Assembly (NCBI GenBank): GCA_002748355.1
Contig: PDSF01000048.1
Location: forward strand, 1-62,489
Length of the DNA stretch: 62,489 nt
Origin: Planctomycetota bacterium
GTDB lineage: Bacteria; Planctomycetota; UBA1135; GCA-002748355
Reading direction: 5' to 3'
In this document: positions 1-6,918 of the stretch, in pieces
Layout of the letters: each line of letters begins with the position of its first letter
Numbering within the stretch: the stretch's first letter is position 1
The notes under the pieces: model-generated
Told to the model about the DNA's origin: nothing
Databases searched by the model: none
Seen by the model: the letters and a program-made list of their open reading frames with translations, nothing else
Made by a program: the position numbers and the translations under genes

Positions 1-72
1 GCGAAAGGATTCCGAGCCACGAGCGGCTATTCCACCAGCAGCTCCGTACGGTACAACCTAACACGCACCTAA
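1..72 (+). CDS. possible C-terminal fragment of an upstream gene
   Basis: Frame 1 is open from the window edge to a TAA at 70-72 and would encode about 23 residues ending in SSVRYNLTRT. Only the tail could be present, so no family can be named. If real, the gene converges on the secreted protein at 138-1160. The fragment is short enough to be open by chance. The rest of 1-137 shows nothing I can identify. Confidence 0.2.
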   Translation, partial: AKGFRATSGYSTSSSVRYNLTRT

Positions 73-137
73 TCGACGCAACTTGACAAAGTAGTGCTAA
101 GGGCTCTTCGTTCAGGAGTCGCTAGCGACAAGCTCAC

Positions 138-1160
138 TCAATGCAAGACGACGCTATCGCTGGCGATACGCCCAGCCTTGTCGCGAACACAGAGCGAGAG
201 CTTGACGGGCAAATCCTTCGGCAAGGAGAACAGCGTTTCGAGGGTAAAGCCCTTGGCGTCTCCCTGGACCACGCGGCACTGCGAGACGAAGCCCCAAAAG
301 TCGAGGGGGATGCCCTGGATCGACATGTGCAGCTTGGCGGGGTCGAGATCGAGGATGCCTTCGGTATCGCGCAGGCGCAGGCGCAGGCGACGGCTTTTCG
401 TCAACTCAAGTTGGGCCTGGGGTGCCTTGGGGTCCTGATGCCCTAGGAAGTTCAAAACCGCAACCGCGTCTACATCGGCGCTGCCAGCACTGGGATCGCG
501 AATCAGGCGATTCGCCTGGTCCCGCACCGTCCCATCGACCAGGTCGACAAGACGTAGGTGGGTGATCCGGTGAAGGTTGAGCTTCTGCGCCTTTACCAAA
601 GGATGCTGCTTAAGATCACTGAGATCGAAGGCATCGCCGCCGGCGCGCGCCGCATCCCGGGCATCGATGCCGGGGCGAAGGACCGAGTGCGCCAGCACTG
701 GCGTCGTGCCGCCAAGGCCGCGCCAGCTACCGACCAGGAAGGCCGCGAAGGGGCCGCTCGCATTCGGCCCGACATAACTGACCGGGAAACGCGCGAAGTC
801 CTTACCGTTGGAACTCACCTCGACGAAGAAGACCTCGGCAAAACAACGCAGAGTTTGCCCCACGTAAAAACCGTTTTCGAAGACGATAAAGTCAGCGCCG
901 GGCCCATCCATAATCGGCGCGGCGAAGCCCAGCGTCAGAGAACCACCGACACCAAGCGTCACCACGTCAAAGCTGCCCGAAGAAGCTCCGGCGCCCTTGG
1001 GAGCACCGAGTGCCTTACTGGGGTCATTGAAGGTGCCAGTGCCAAGACCTGGCTTATAGGAGTAGACGATGGTCGCGAAAGGCGAAGTGCTGGTCTGGGC
1101 CGGAAGAGAATCCGCAAGCAACGCCAAAGCGAAGACGGGAACGATCATCAGAAGGCGCAT
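138..1160 (-). CDS. secreted protein under a cobalamin riboswitch (GPGADFIVFENGF family), candidate B12-binding surface protein
   Basis: A 340-residue protein with a clear signal peptide (about residues 1-21, ending PAQ), so it is exported. Residues 30-130 carry a pattern I associate with bacterial secreted 'cell surface proteins': YSYKPGLGTG, then DVVTLGVGGSLTLGF, GPGADFIVFENGF (about 86-98) and AEVFFVEVSSNGKDF. The C-terminal 100 residues look beta-rich and are unassigned. No lipobox and no membrane segment beyond the signal peptide are seen. The start is ATG at 1160 with GAGGA just upstream. The leader is a cobalamin riboswitch at 1198-1440, so expression should fall when B12 is plentiful. 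That is the only functional clue and suggests a role in capture or handling of corrinoids. Family and topology are read directly; the B12 role is inference. Further operon members, such as a BtuB-like receptor, would lie beyond the left edge. Confidence 0.8.
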   Translation of the reverse strand: MRLLMIVPVFALALLADSLPAQTSTSPFATIVYSYKPGLGTGTFNDPSKALGAPKGAGASSGSFDVVTLGVGGSLTLGFAAPIMDGPGADFIVFENGFYVGQTLRCFAEVFFVEVSSNGKDFARFPVSYVGPNASGPFAAFLVGSWRGLGGTTPVLAHSVLRPGIDARDAARAGGDAFDLSDLKQHPLVKAQKLNLHRITHLRLVDLVDGTVRDQANRLIRDPSAGSADVDAVAVLNFLGHQDPKAPQAQLELTKSRRLRLRLRDTEGILDLDPAKLHMSIQGIPLDFWGFVSQCRVVQGDAKGFTLETLFSLPKDLPVKLSLCVRDKAGRIASDSVVLH

Positions 1161-1197
1161 TACTATTCCTCGAGAATGCGTACCTCATATTCCAGGA

Positions 1198-1440
1198 GCC
1201 ACCTGCGGGGTGTTCTGGCTCGCGATTCCTCCGCAGCGCGGCGGCCTTCCCAGGGCTCGGCAACACACCTCACCCCAGTGACCGGCGCCCTGGGCCACCC
1301 TTCGGCTCGCCCTTACGCCCGGCCGCGCTTTGTCATCGCATACAGCGGCGGGTCCGCGCCGGTTTTCCACCGGCTTCCCACCGCAAGTGTCCTGCGGGAC
1401 TTGCATCGTCGACTCCCGATCGGCAAATGCAAGGTCCTGG
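1198..1440 (-). promoter_or_regulatory. cobalamin (AdoCbl/B12) riboswitch
   Basis: Read on the minus strand, the leader shows the ordered conserved blocks of the cobalamin riboswitch class. They are GGGAAGCCGGTGGAAAACCGG (about 1379-1360), CCGCCGCTGTATG (1351-1339), GTCACTGGGG (1282-1273), CTGGGAAGGC (1253-1244), and a terminal B12-box-like block AGCCAGAACACCCCGC with GCAGGT (1220-1201). The 3' GCAGGT can pair with ACCTTGC at 1435-1429 to close the P1/P2 region. The element ends about 40 nt before the ATG at 1160, and the GAGGA ribosome site lies in that gap, which fits translational control. No terminator with a U-run is seen. Confidence 0.93.
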
Positions 1441-1542
1441 CGCAAACGCTGGCGGCCAGGCTTCGATCAAGTGGCGCAATAGCGAGGCGCTGCCGCTATC
1501 CTGCTTCGCTCGTTTTTTCAGCCCTTAGGAGCCACCCCTTCG

Positions 1543-3033
1543 ATGACCGAACACATCCAGCCAGACCGCCTGAAGAAGATAGACGGCCTGAAGGAAAAAG
1601 GGCTCGAAGCCTATCCCGCGCGAACGCAAGGAGAGCCGGTCGCCATCGAAAGCCTGCTGGCCGACGTCGATGGCCAGGAAGGACAGAGCTTCTTTGTCGC
1701 GGGGCGACTCGGCCAAGTTCGCGACTTCGGCAAGCTCCGTTTCGCCCATCTGAGCGACCGTTCGGGCCGACTGCAGATCGGCTTCCAGCGCGATGAACTG
1801 CCGGAGTGGTGGCCGGGGCGCAAGCTCGTCGAATCGAACGATATCATCGGTGTCCGCGGAGAACTCGGCCGCACCAAGAAGGGCGAGCCCACGATCTGGG
1901 CCAAGGAGGTGCAGCTGCTCAGCAAGTCGCTGCGCCCGGCCCCGGAGAAATGGCACGGGCTGCAGGACGTGGAGCTGCGCTATCGCATGCGCTACGTCGA
2001 CCTCTTCGCCAACCCCGAGGTCCGCGAGGCCTTCATGCTGCGCTCGCGCATCATCCGCGAGACCCGCGCCTTCTTCGACGAGCTGGACTACCTCGAGGTC
2101 GAGACGCCGATCCTCCAGGGCATCGCCGGTGGCGCCGCGGCCAAGCCCTTCATCACCCACCACAACGCCCTCGACATGCCGCTCTACATGCGGATCGCGC
2201 CGGAGCTCTACCTCAAGCGCCTCATCGTCGGTGGCATGGAGCGTGTCTACGAAATCGGCCGCGTCTTCCGCAACGAAGGCATCAGCACTCGGCATAACCC
2301 CGAGTTCACGATGCTCGAGAGCTACGAAGCCTACGCCGACTACGAAACGATCATGCGCCGGGTCGAAGGGCTCTTCGACCGCCTCTGCACCAAGGTCATT
2401 GGCAGCCACGAAATCGAGTTCCGCGGCGAGAAATACAACCTGAAGCCTCCCTTCGAGCGCGTCAGCTACCTAGAGCTCTTCGCCAAGCACAACCCCGGCA
2501 TCGATTACTTCGACGACGAGGCCATGGCCAAGCGGGCGCAAGAACTCAAGATCTACCGGCCCGAGCTGCCCGCCGCCAAAATCGCCAACGACGTATTCGA
2601 AGAGACCTGCGAGAAGCACCTGCGCGGTCCCGCCTTCCTCTACGACTACCCGAAGAACATCTGCCCCTTCGCCAAGGCCAAGCCCGGCCACCCCGAAATC
2701 GCCGAGCGCTTCGAGATCTTCCTCGCTGGCATGGAAATCGGTAACGCCTTCACCGAGCTCAACGACCCCATCGACCAAGAGCAGCGCCTCGAAGAGCAGG
2801 TCCAGTCCAAGGACGAGGAGACACCCGGCGAGGTCGACTACGACTACGTCAGCGCCCTCGAATACGGCATGCCACCAGCCGGCGGGCTCGGTATTGGCAT
2901 TGACCGCCTGGTGATGGTCCTGAGTAATAAGGACTCCATCCGCGACGTCGTGCTCTTCCCACTGCTACGCCGCCAGGACGAGCCCCAGGACCCCGACGCC
3001 GAAATCGATACCGAGGGCGAAGCCGCCAACTAA
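1543..3033 (+). CDS. lysS: lysine--tRNA ligase (class II)
   Basis: A 496-residue class II lysyl-tRNA synthetase that charges tRNA-Lys in the cytoplasm. The N-terminal OB-fold (about 55-150) contains [19 protein letters not shown]. The catalytic core holds motif 1 around [19 protein letters not shown], motif 2 [18 protein letters not shown] (from residue 242) and motif 3 [12 protein letters not shown] (from about 447). Length and motif order are normal for bacterial LysS, with a short acidic tail. The start is ATG 1543; AGGAG lies 13 nt upstream, which is rather far. It runs divergently from the riboswitch-controlled gene and is followed 15 nt downstream by the ABC permease, so it may head a lysS-lol transcript. 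Confidence 0.97.
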   Translation: MTEHIQPDRLKKIDGLKEKGLEAYPARTQGEPVAIESLLADVDGQEGQSFFVAGRLGQVRDFGKLRFAHLSDRSGRLQIGFQRDELPEWWPGRKLVESNDIIGVRGELGRTKKGEPTIWAKEVQLLSKSLRPAPEKWHGLQDVELRYRMRYVDLFANPEVREAFMLRSRIIRETRAFFDELDYLEVETPILQGIAGGAAAKPFITHHNALDMPLYMRIAPELYLKRLIVGGMERVYEIGRVFRNEGISTRHNPEFTMLESYEAYADYETIMRRVEGLFDRLCTKVIGSHEIEFRGEKYNLKPPFERVSYLELFAKHNPGIDYFDDEAMAKRAQELKIYRPELPAAKIANDVFEETCEKHLRGPAFLYDYPKNICPFAKAKPGHPEIAERFEIFLAGMEIGNAFTELNDPIDQEQRLEEQVQSKDEETPGEVDYDYVSALEYGMPPAGGLGIGIDRLVMVLSNKDSIRDVVLFPLLRRQDEPQDPDAEIDTEGEAAN

Positions 3034-3048
3034 GCCGGCGACACAGCG

Positions 3049-4413
3049 ATGTACGCGTTCTACCTGGGCCTTCGCTATCTGCTCACGCGCTGGATCAACG
3101 TCCTCTGCGTGATCGGTGTCGTGATAGCCACCTGGGCCCTCGTCGTCGTCGTCAGCGTCTTCGCCGGCTTCATCGACGAGACCCTATTGCAGCAGCGTGC
3201 CGGCGACCCGGACATCAGCGTGCTCGGGGCCTCAGAGAACGCCTCCTACCAAGCCTTCAGGAGCATCCTCAAAGGCGTCGAGGGCGTGCAAGCCAGCGCC
3301 CCGCGCATCGTCTGGCACGGCCTGCTCTACCGCGCTGGCGACCGCAATCGCATCCAAATCGCCGGAGGCCGCGAGCAGCGCAGCAGCGACCACTTCTATC
3401 GCCTCATCGGTGTCGACTGGCGCTACGAGCCCGAGGTCAGCGAGATCTCGAAGTGGATCCTCCAGGAGCCATCCAAGGATCCACAAGAGCTTGGGGCTGT
3501 CGACAAGGAAGCCCCGTTTCGCATCGACCCGCAAGTCATCCCCCGGAATCGCCAGAACCGCTTCGCCCACGAATGGCCCGGGCTGCTCCTGCCTCGCCGT
3601 CCACTCGACAGCCTCTACCGCCCACGGCGCGGCCAGATCAACCAGTTCCTGACCGGCCATCGCGGCGACAACGGCCTAGCCTCCTATCAGCTGGAGTTTG
3701 TGACGACCGGGAGCTTTCGCTCAGGCCTTTACGAACTCGACAACAGCAGCGCCTTTGTCGACATCGACTCGCTACGCACCGTCTTCGGCCAGGACCCCTT
3801 CGACGAAGAGCCGATCGACGTCTTCAACGAAATTGCCATCCGCGTCGGCGAAGGGCACAAACACGAGCAAGTCGCCCTGGCCATCAACGCAGCCCTAGAG
3901 AGCGAAGGGCACCGCGCCCGCGCCTTCACCTGGCAGCAGCGCAAGGCCCGCTTCCTCGAAGCCATCGCCTACGAACGCAGCATGACCAAGTTCGTCCTCT
4001 TCGTGCTGCTCGTAATCGCGATGTTTTTGGTCTTCGCTGCGACCTCGACCATGGTCACCGAGAAGACCCATGACATCGGTATCCTCTCCGCCCTGGGCGC
4101 CACCCGGCGCGGGCTCCTGATCATCTTCATGTTCTCGGGCCTGGTCATCGGCGTCGTCGGCTCGGTGCTCGGCATCGCTCTCGGCCTGATCACCCTCGAC
4201 TACCTCGACACGATCAACGACTGGTTCTACTTCCAGCAAGGCCTTGAGCTCTTCCCCCGCAACTTCCTGAGCTCCGAGGGCATCCCCTACGCCATCGAGC
4301 CATTGTGGTTGGCTCAGGTCGGTATAGGCGCAATCCTGAGCGCTCTCCTGTTCAGCTTCCTCCCCGCATGGCGTGCCGCACGACTCGACCCCGTGCAGGC
4401 CCTCCGCTACTAG
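3049..4413 (+). CDS. FtsX/LolC-type ABC transporter permease, first of a pair
   Basis: A 454-residue permease of the MacB/FtsX-LolCE family. One N-terminal membrane helix (about 18-42) is followed by a long periplasmic region (about 45-310) and three C-terminal helices (about 312-338, 355-385 and 425-445). The C-terminal half carries EKTHDIGILSALGATRRGL, the typical cytoplasmic coupling segment, and the protein ends WRAARLDPVQALRY as LolC/LolE do. Known relatives extract lipoproteins from the inner membrane and hand them to a periplasmic carrier. It sits next to its ATPase and a second permease (C-D-E order), so a heterodimeric LolCDE exporter is the best reading. A macrolide-exporter-like role cannot be excluded from sequence alone. 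Confidence 0.85.
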   Translation: MYAFYLGLRYLLTRWINVLCVIGVVIATWALVVVVSVFAGFIDETLLQQRAGDPDISVLGASENASYQAFRSILKGVEGVQASAPRIVWHGLLYRAGDRNRIQIAGGREQRSSDHFYRLIGVDWRYEPEVSEISKWILQEPSKDPQELGAVDKEAPFRIDPQVIPRNRQNRFAHEWPGLLLPRRPLDSLYRPRRGQINQFLTGHRGDNGLASYQLEFVTTGSFRSGLYELDNSSAFVDIDSLRTVFGQDPFDEEPIDVFNEIAIRVGEGHKHEQVALAINAALESEGHRARAFTWQQRKARFLEAIAYERSMTKFVLFVLLVIAMFLVFAATSTMVTEKTHDIGILSALGATRRGLLIIFMFSGLVIGVVGSVLGIALGLITLDYLDTINDWFYFQQGLELFPRNFLSSEGIPYAIEPLWLAQVGIGAILSALLFSFLPAWRAARLDPVQALRY

Positions 4414-4420
4414 CAAAACC

Positions 4421-5125
4421 ATGACGACGATCCTGCGCGCCGAACAGATATCCAAGAGCTACCAGCTGGGCAAGAGGCAGATCCCTGTGCTCCGCGGCGT
4501 CGACCTCAGCCTGGAGCAGGGCGAGATCGCAGCCCTGGTCGGAGCCTCCGGCGCCGGCAAATCGACATTGCTCCACGTGCTCGGCCTGCTCGACCCACCC
4601 AGCTCGGGGATCGTTTACTACGGAGATAGGACGGTCAGCGGCCTCGCCCCCAGACAGCAAGCCAAGCTGCGCCACGAATTCGTCGGCTTCGTCTTCCAGT
4701 TCTATCACCTCATCGCCGAGCTCACCGCGCTGCAAAACGTCCTGCTCGGAGCGATGATGGAGGGCGGCATCGCCAGCTATATGGGCAAGCGCAAGCGGCT
4801 GCGCCAACGCGCCATCGAGCTGCTCACCGAAATGGGCCTCAGCGATCGGCTCAAGCACCATCCCTCACAGCTCTCGGGCGGCGAACGCCAGCGGGTAGCG
4901 ATCGCCCGCGCCCTCATCGCCGAGCCCCGGGTCATTCTCGCCGACGAGCCTACCGGCAACCTCGACTCCGAAACCTCCGCCGAAATCCTCGACCTGATTT
5001 GGCGCATCAATCAGGAGAGAGGAATCTCCTTCCTCCTCGTCACGCACAACGAAAGCCTCGCGGCTCGCTGTGACCACACCCTGCGCCTGCGTGACGGGCA
5101 AAGCCTCAAAGCGGAGTCCGCCTGA
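4421..5125 (+). CDS. lolD: ABC transporter ATP-binding protein, LolD-like
   Basis: A 234-residue ATPase energising the flanking permeases. Visible motifs are Walker [10 protein letters not shown] (about 41-49), the signature [15 protein letters not shown] (about 150-164) and Walker [15 protein letters not shown], the form typical of the LolD/MacB/FtsE branch. The start was set at ATG 4421 because the protein from [14 protein letters not shown] matches the family N-terminus, and because the longer in-frame reading would run into the permease gene. It begins 7 nt after the first permease and ends 1 nt before the second, so it is translated from the same message. Confidence 0.92.
   Translation: MTTILRAEQISKSYQLGKRQIPVLRGVDLSLEQGEIAALVGASGAGKSTLLHVLGLLDPPSSGIVYYGDRTVSGLAPRQQAKLRHEFVGFVFQFYHLIAELTALQNVLLGAMMEGGIASYMGKRKRLRQRAIELLTEMGLSDRLKHHPSQLSGGERQRVAIARALIAEPRVILADEPTGNLDSETSAEILDLIWRINQERGISFLLVTHNESLAARCDHTLRLRDGQSLKAESA
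5113..5116 (+). promoter_or_regulatory. ribosome binding site selecting a GTG start
   Basis: GGAG lies 10 nt before GTG 5127, inside the 3' end of the ATPase gene. It supports the GTG rather than the upstream in-frame ATG at 5070. Confidence 0.6.
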
Positions 5126-5126
5126 G

Positions 5127-6482
5127 GTGTATCGCCTTTTCCTAGCCTCACGCTACGCACTGAAGCGGCCGATCATGCTGCTCGGCATGATCGGCGTTCT
5201 GCTCGGCATCTGGAGCCTCACGGTTGTCCCCGGCATCTTCAGCGGATACCTGCAGGAGCTACGCAAACACCTCAGCGCAGCCTCGGGCGACCTGACACTG
5301 ATCACCATCGACCGGCGAGTCCCCTTCTCCAAGATCGAGAAGATCGTGATGGAGGATCCAGCCGTCGAGGCCATCGCGCCCCGGCTGGTCTGGTACGGCG
5401 CAATCACCGCCGACCGCCCGCGCAGGCCAGAGTCGGAGCTTCCCCCCATCACCAGCCCCGAAGAAGCGCTCCGCGACCAACCCAAGTTCTATCAAGTCAT
5501 CGGAATCGACTGGCAGCGCGAGGACAAGGTCACCTCACTACGCCGCTGGATCGACAAGGTCAGCGATGCCGAAACCCGTCTGCCTCTCGGCCAGGTCGCC
5601 CCGGTCTCGGTAGGCAGCGACCGCGAAGAGGATGCTCCCAGCCTCCTCCTCGGCCAGGCCACCGCAGAAGCCGAAGACCTGCAGCGTGGCGCCAAACTGC
5701 GCCTGACCAGCGGATCACAGCGACGCTCGGGAGACTTCCACGCTATCGATGCGAGCTTCACGATGTCGGGCAGCTTCAGCGCCGGCTTCTATCGCTACGA
5801 GCGCGCCACCGCGTTCGCGGACATCCGCACGATGCGGCGGCTGCTCTACCCAGGAAATGAGGCCAACCCCGAATCCTTCAGCGAAGCAGCGATTCGCCTG
5901 AAGCCCGGCCGCGACCTCGACGCCGTTCGCGCTCGAATCGAACGCAATGTCCGCGAACGCGCCGAGATTCCCGAACGCGATATCGTCATCTGGACCTGGG
6001 AGCGAAAGAACTCCAGCTACCTAGATTGGATTGAGAGCCAACGAGGCCTCTTCCGCCTCGTACTCTTCGTGCTGATCGTCGTGTCAGCGCTCTTGATCTT
6101 CGTGACCCTGCTGATGATGGTCGGCGAAAAGACCCGGGATATCGGCATCCTCGCCACCCTTGGCGGCACTCGGCGCGGTATCGCTGCGGTCTTCGTCTTC
6201 TGCGCGCTCATCATCTCAAGCATCGGCGTGGCCCTCGGCGCGCTGCTCGGCTGGGTAAGCTGCCGCTACCTCGACAGCCTCAACCTGCTCCTGCAATCAC
6301 AGCTCGGGATCGAAATGTTCCCGAAGCAGATCTACGGACTCGAGCATGTGCCCTACCGCATCGAGTATGTGTCCGTCGCCAGCTTCGGCGCGGCGGCCAT
6401 AGCCCTGAGCCTGCTCTTCGCCCTATGGCCCGCCTGGCGAGCAGCAAGCTACGACCCGGCAAAGGCACTACGCTACGACTGA
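5127..6482 (+). CDS. FtsX/LolE-type ABC transporter permease, second of the pair
   Basis: A 451-residue paralogue of the permease at 3049-4413 with the same layout. It has one N-terminal helix (about 15-38), a periplasmic domain with the SGSFSAGFYRYE segment (parallel to TGSFRSGLYELD in the first permease) and three C-terminal helices from about residue 309. The coupling segment reads EKTRDIGILATLGGTRRG and the end is WRAASYDPAKALRYD. The start was set at GTG 5127, one base after the ATPase stop. From there VYRLFLASRYALKR aligns with MYAFYLGLRYLLTR of the partner, and GGAG sits 10 nt upstream. The pair plus ATPase should form an exporter; lipoprotein release is inferred from architecture. Confidence 0.85.
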   Translation: MYRLFLASRYALKRPIMLLGMIGVLLGIWSLTVVPGIFSGYLQELRKHLSAASGDLTLITIDRRVPFSKIEKIVMEDPAVEAIAPRLVWYGAITADRPRRPESELPPITSPEEALRDQPKFYQVIGIDWQREDKVTSLRRWIDKVSDAETRLPLGQVAPVSVGSDREEDAPSLLLGQATAEAEDLQRGAKLRLTSGSQRRSGDFHAIDASFTMSGSFSAGFYRYERATAFADIRTMRRLLYPGNEANPESFSEAAIRLKPGRDLDAVRARIERNVRERAEIPERDIVIWTWERKNSSYLDWIESQRGLFRLVLFVLIVVSALLIFVTLLMMVGEKTRDIGILATLGGTRRGIAAVFVFCALIISSIGVALGALLGWVSCRYLDSLNLLLQSQLGIEMFPKQIYGLEHVPYRIEYVSVASFGAAAIALSLLFALWPAWRAASYDPAKALRYD

Positions 6483-6545
6483 GAGGCCCTGGAACTAAGA
6501 CCCCACACAAGCTCTCGCTTCCGCATTGACGATAGATAGCTGCAA

Positions 6546-6551
6546 GCGAGG
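6546..6551 (+). promoter_or_regulatory. ribosome binding site selecting ATG 6561
   Basis: GCGAGG directly abuts ATG 6552, too close to serve it, but lies 9 nt before ATG 6561. The later start is therefore preferred. Confidence 0.55.
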
Positions 6552-6560
6552 ATGGGACGT

Positions 6561-6887
6561 ATGCAAAGCGACAAGAGCAAGGCGCGAGTGCGAATCTGGG
6601 CGCTGGGCCTAGTGGCCGTAGCAGCTCTGCTCTCCTCCTGCAGCAGCCTTCCCCGGAGCACCAGTATCACTCAGGCTCGACAGCGCAGCATCGCCAGCCT
6701 GCGCTTCTTCGGCGAAGAGATGAAACGCTCGCTCGGGCAACGTGCCCAAGCGATACGTAGCCTCAGCTCCCTCTCACGCAGCTCGGGCACTGCGGCGCTC
6801 TTCAGCTTGACCCCACCTGAGCTAGCGCGGCTAAGCAAGCTGTTCGACAGCTACCAGCGACTGAGCTACCGAGAACAGGCCCGGTAG
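6561..6887 (+). CDS. small predicted lipoprotein
   Basis: A 108-residue protein with a basic start, a hydrophobic stretch and a lipobox ending LLSSC, so it should be lipid-modified and exported. The mature part is short, rich in Ser, Arg and Leu, and probably helical (for example FGEEMKRSLGQRAQAIRSL). I recognise no family. It follows the Lol-like exporter by 78 nt on the same strand and could be co-transcribed, but nothing ties it functionally to that exporter apart from being a possible substrate. ATG 6561 is preferred over 6552 on ribosome-site spacing. Confidence 0.65.
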   Translation: MQSDKSKARVRIWALGLVAVAALLSSCSSLPRSTSITQARQRSIASLRFFGEEMKRSLGQRAQAIRSLSSLSRSSGTAALFSLTPPELARLSKLFDSYQRLSYREQAR

Positions 6888-6890
6888 CTC

Positions 6891-6905
6891 GGCCGCCAGA
6901 CGGCC
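6891..6905. terminator. short hairpin between convergent genes
   Basis: GGCCG (6891-6895) and CGGCC (6901-6905) form a 5-bp stem with a 5-nt loop in the 31-nt gap between converging genes. There is no T-run, so this is a weak terminator candidate. Confidence 0.25.
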
Positions 6906-6918
6906 ACTCGATCGGCAC

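Noticed and set aside
1479..1518. Inverted repeat ATAGCG/CGCTAT followed later by a run of six T before lysS
   Set aside because: The T-run is 14 nt away from the stem, and any transcript ending here would have to start within a few bases of the riboswitch on the other strand. No T-box or leader peptide features.
558..1796. 412-codon plus-strand open frame
   Set aside because: It runs antisense to the secreted-protein gene and its riboswitch and through the start of lysS, with Arg/Pro-rich composition typical of a GC-rich shadow frame.
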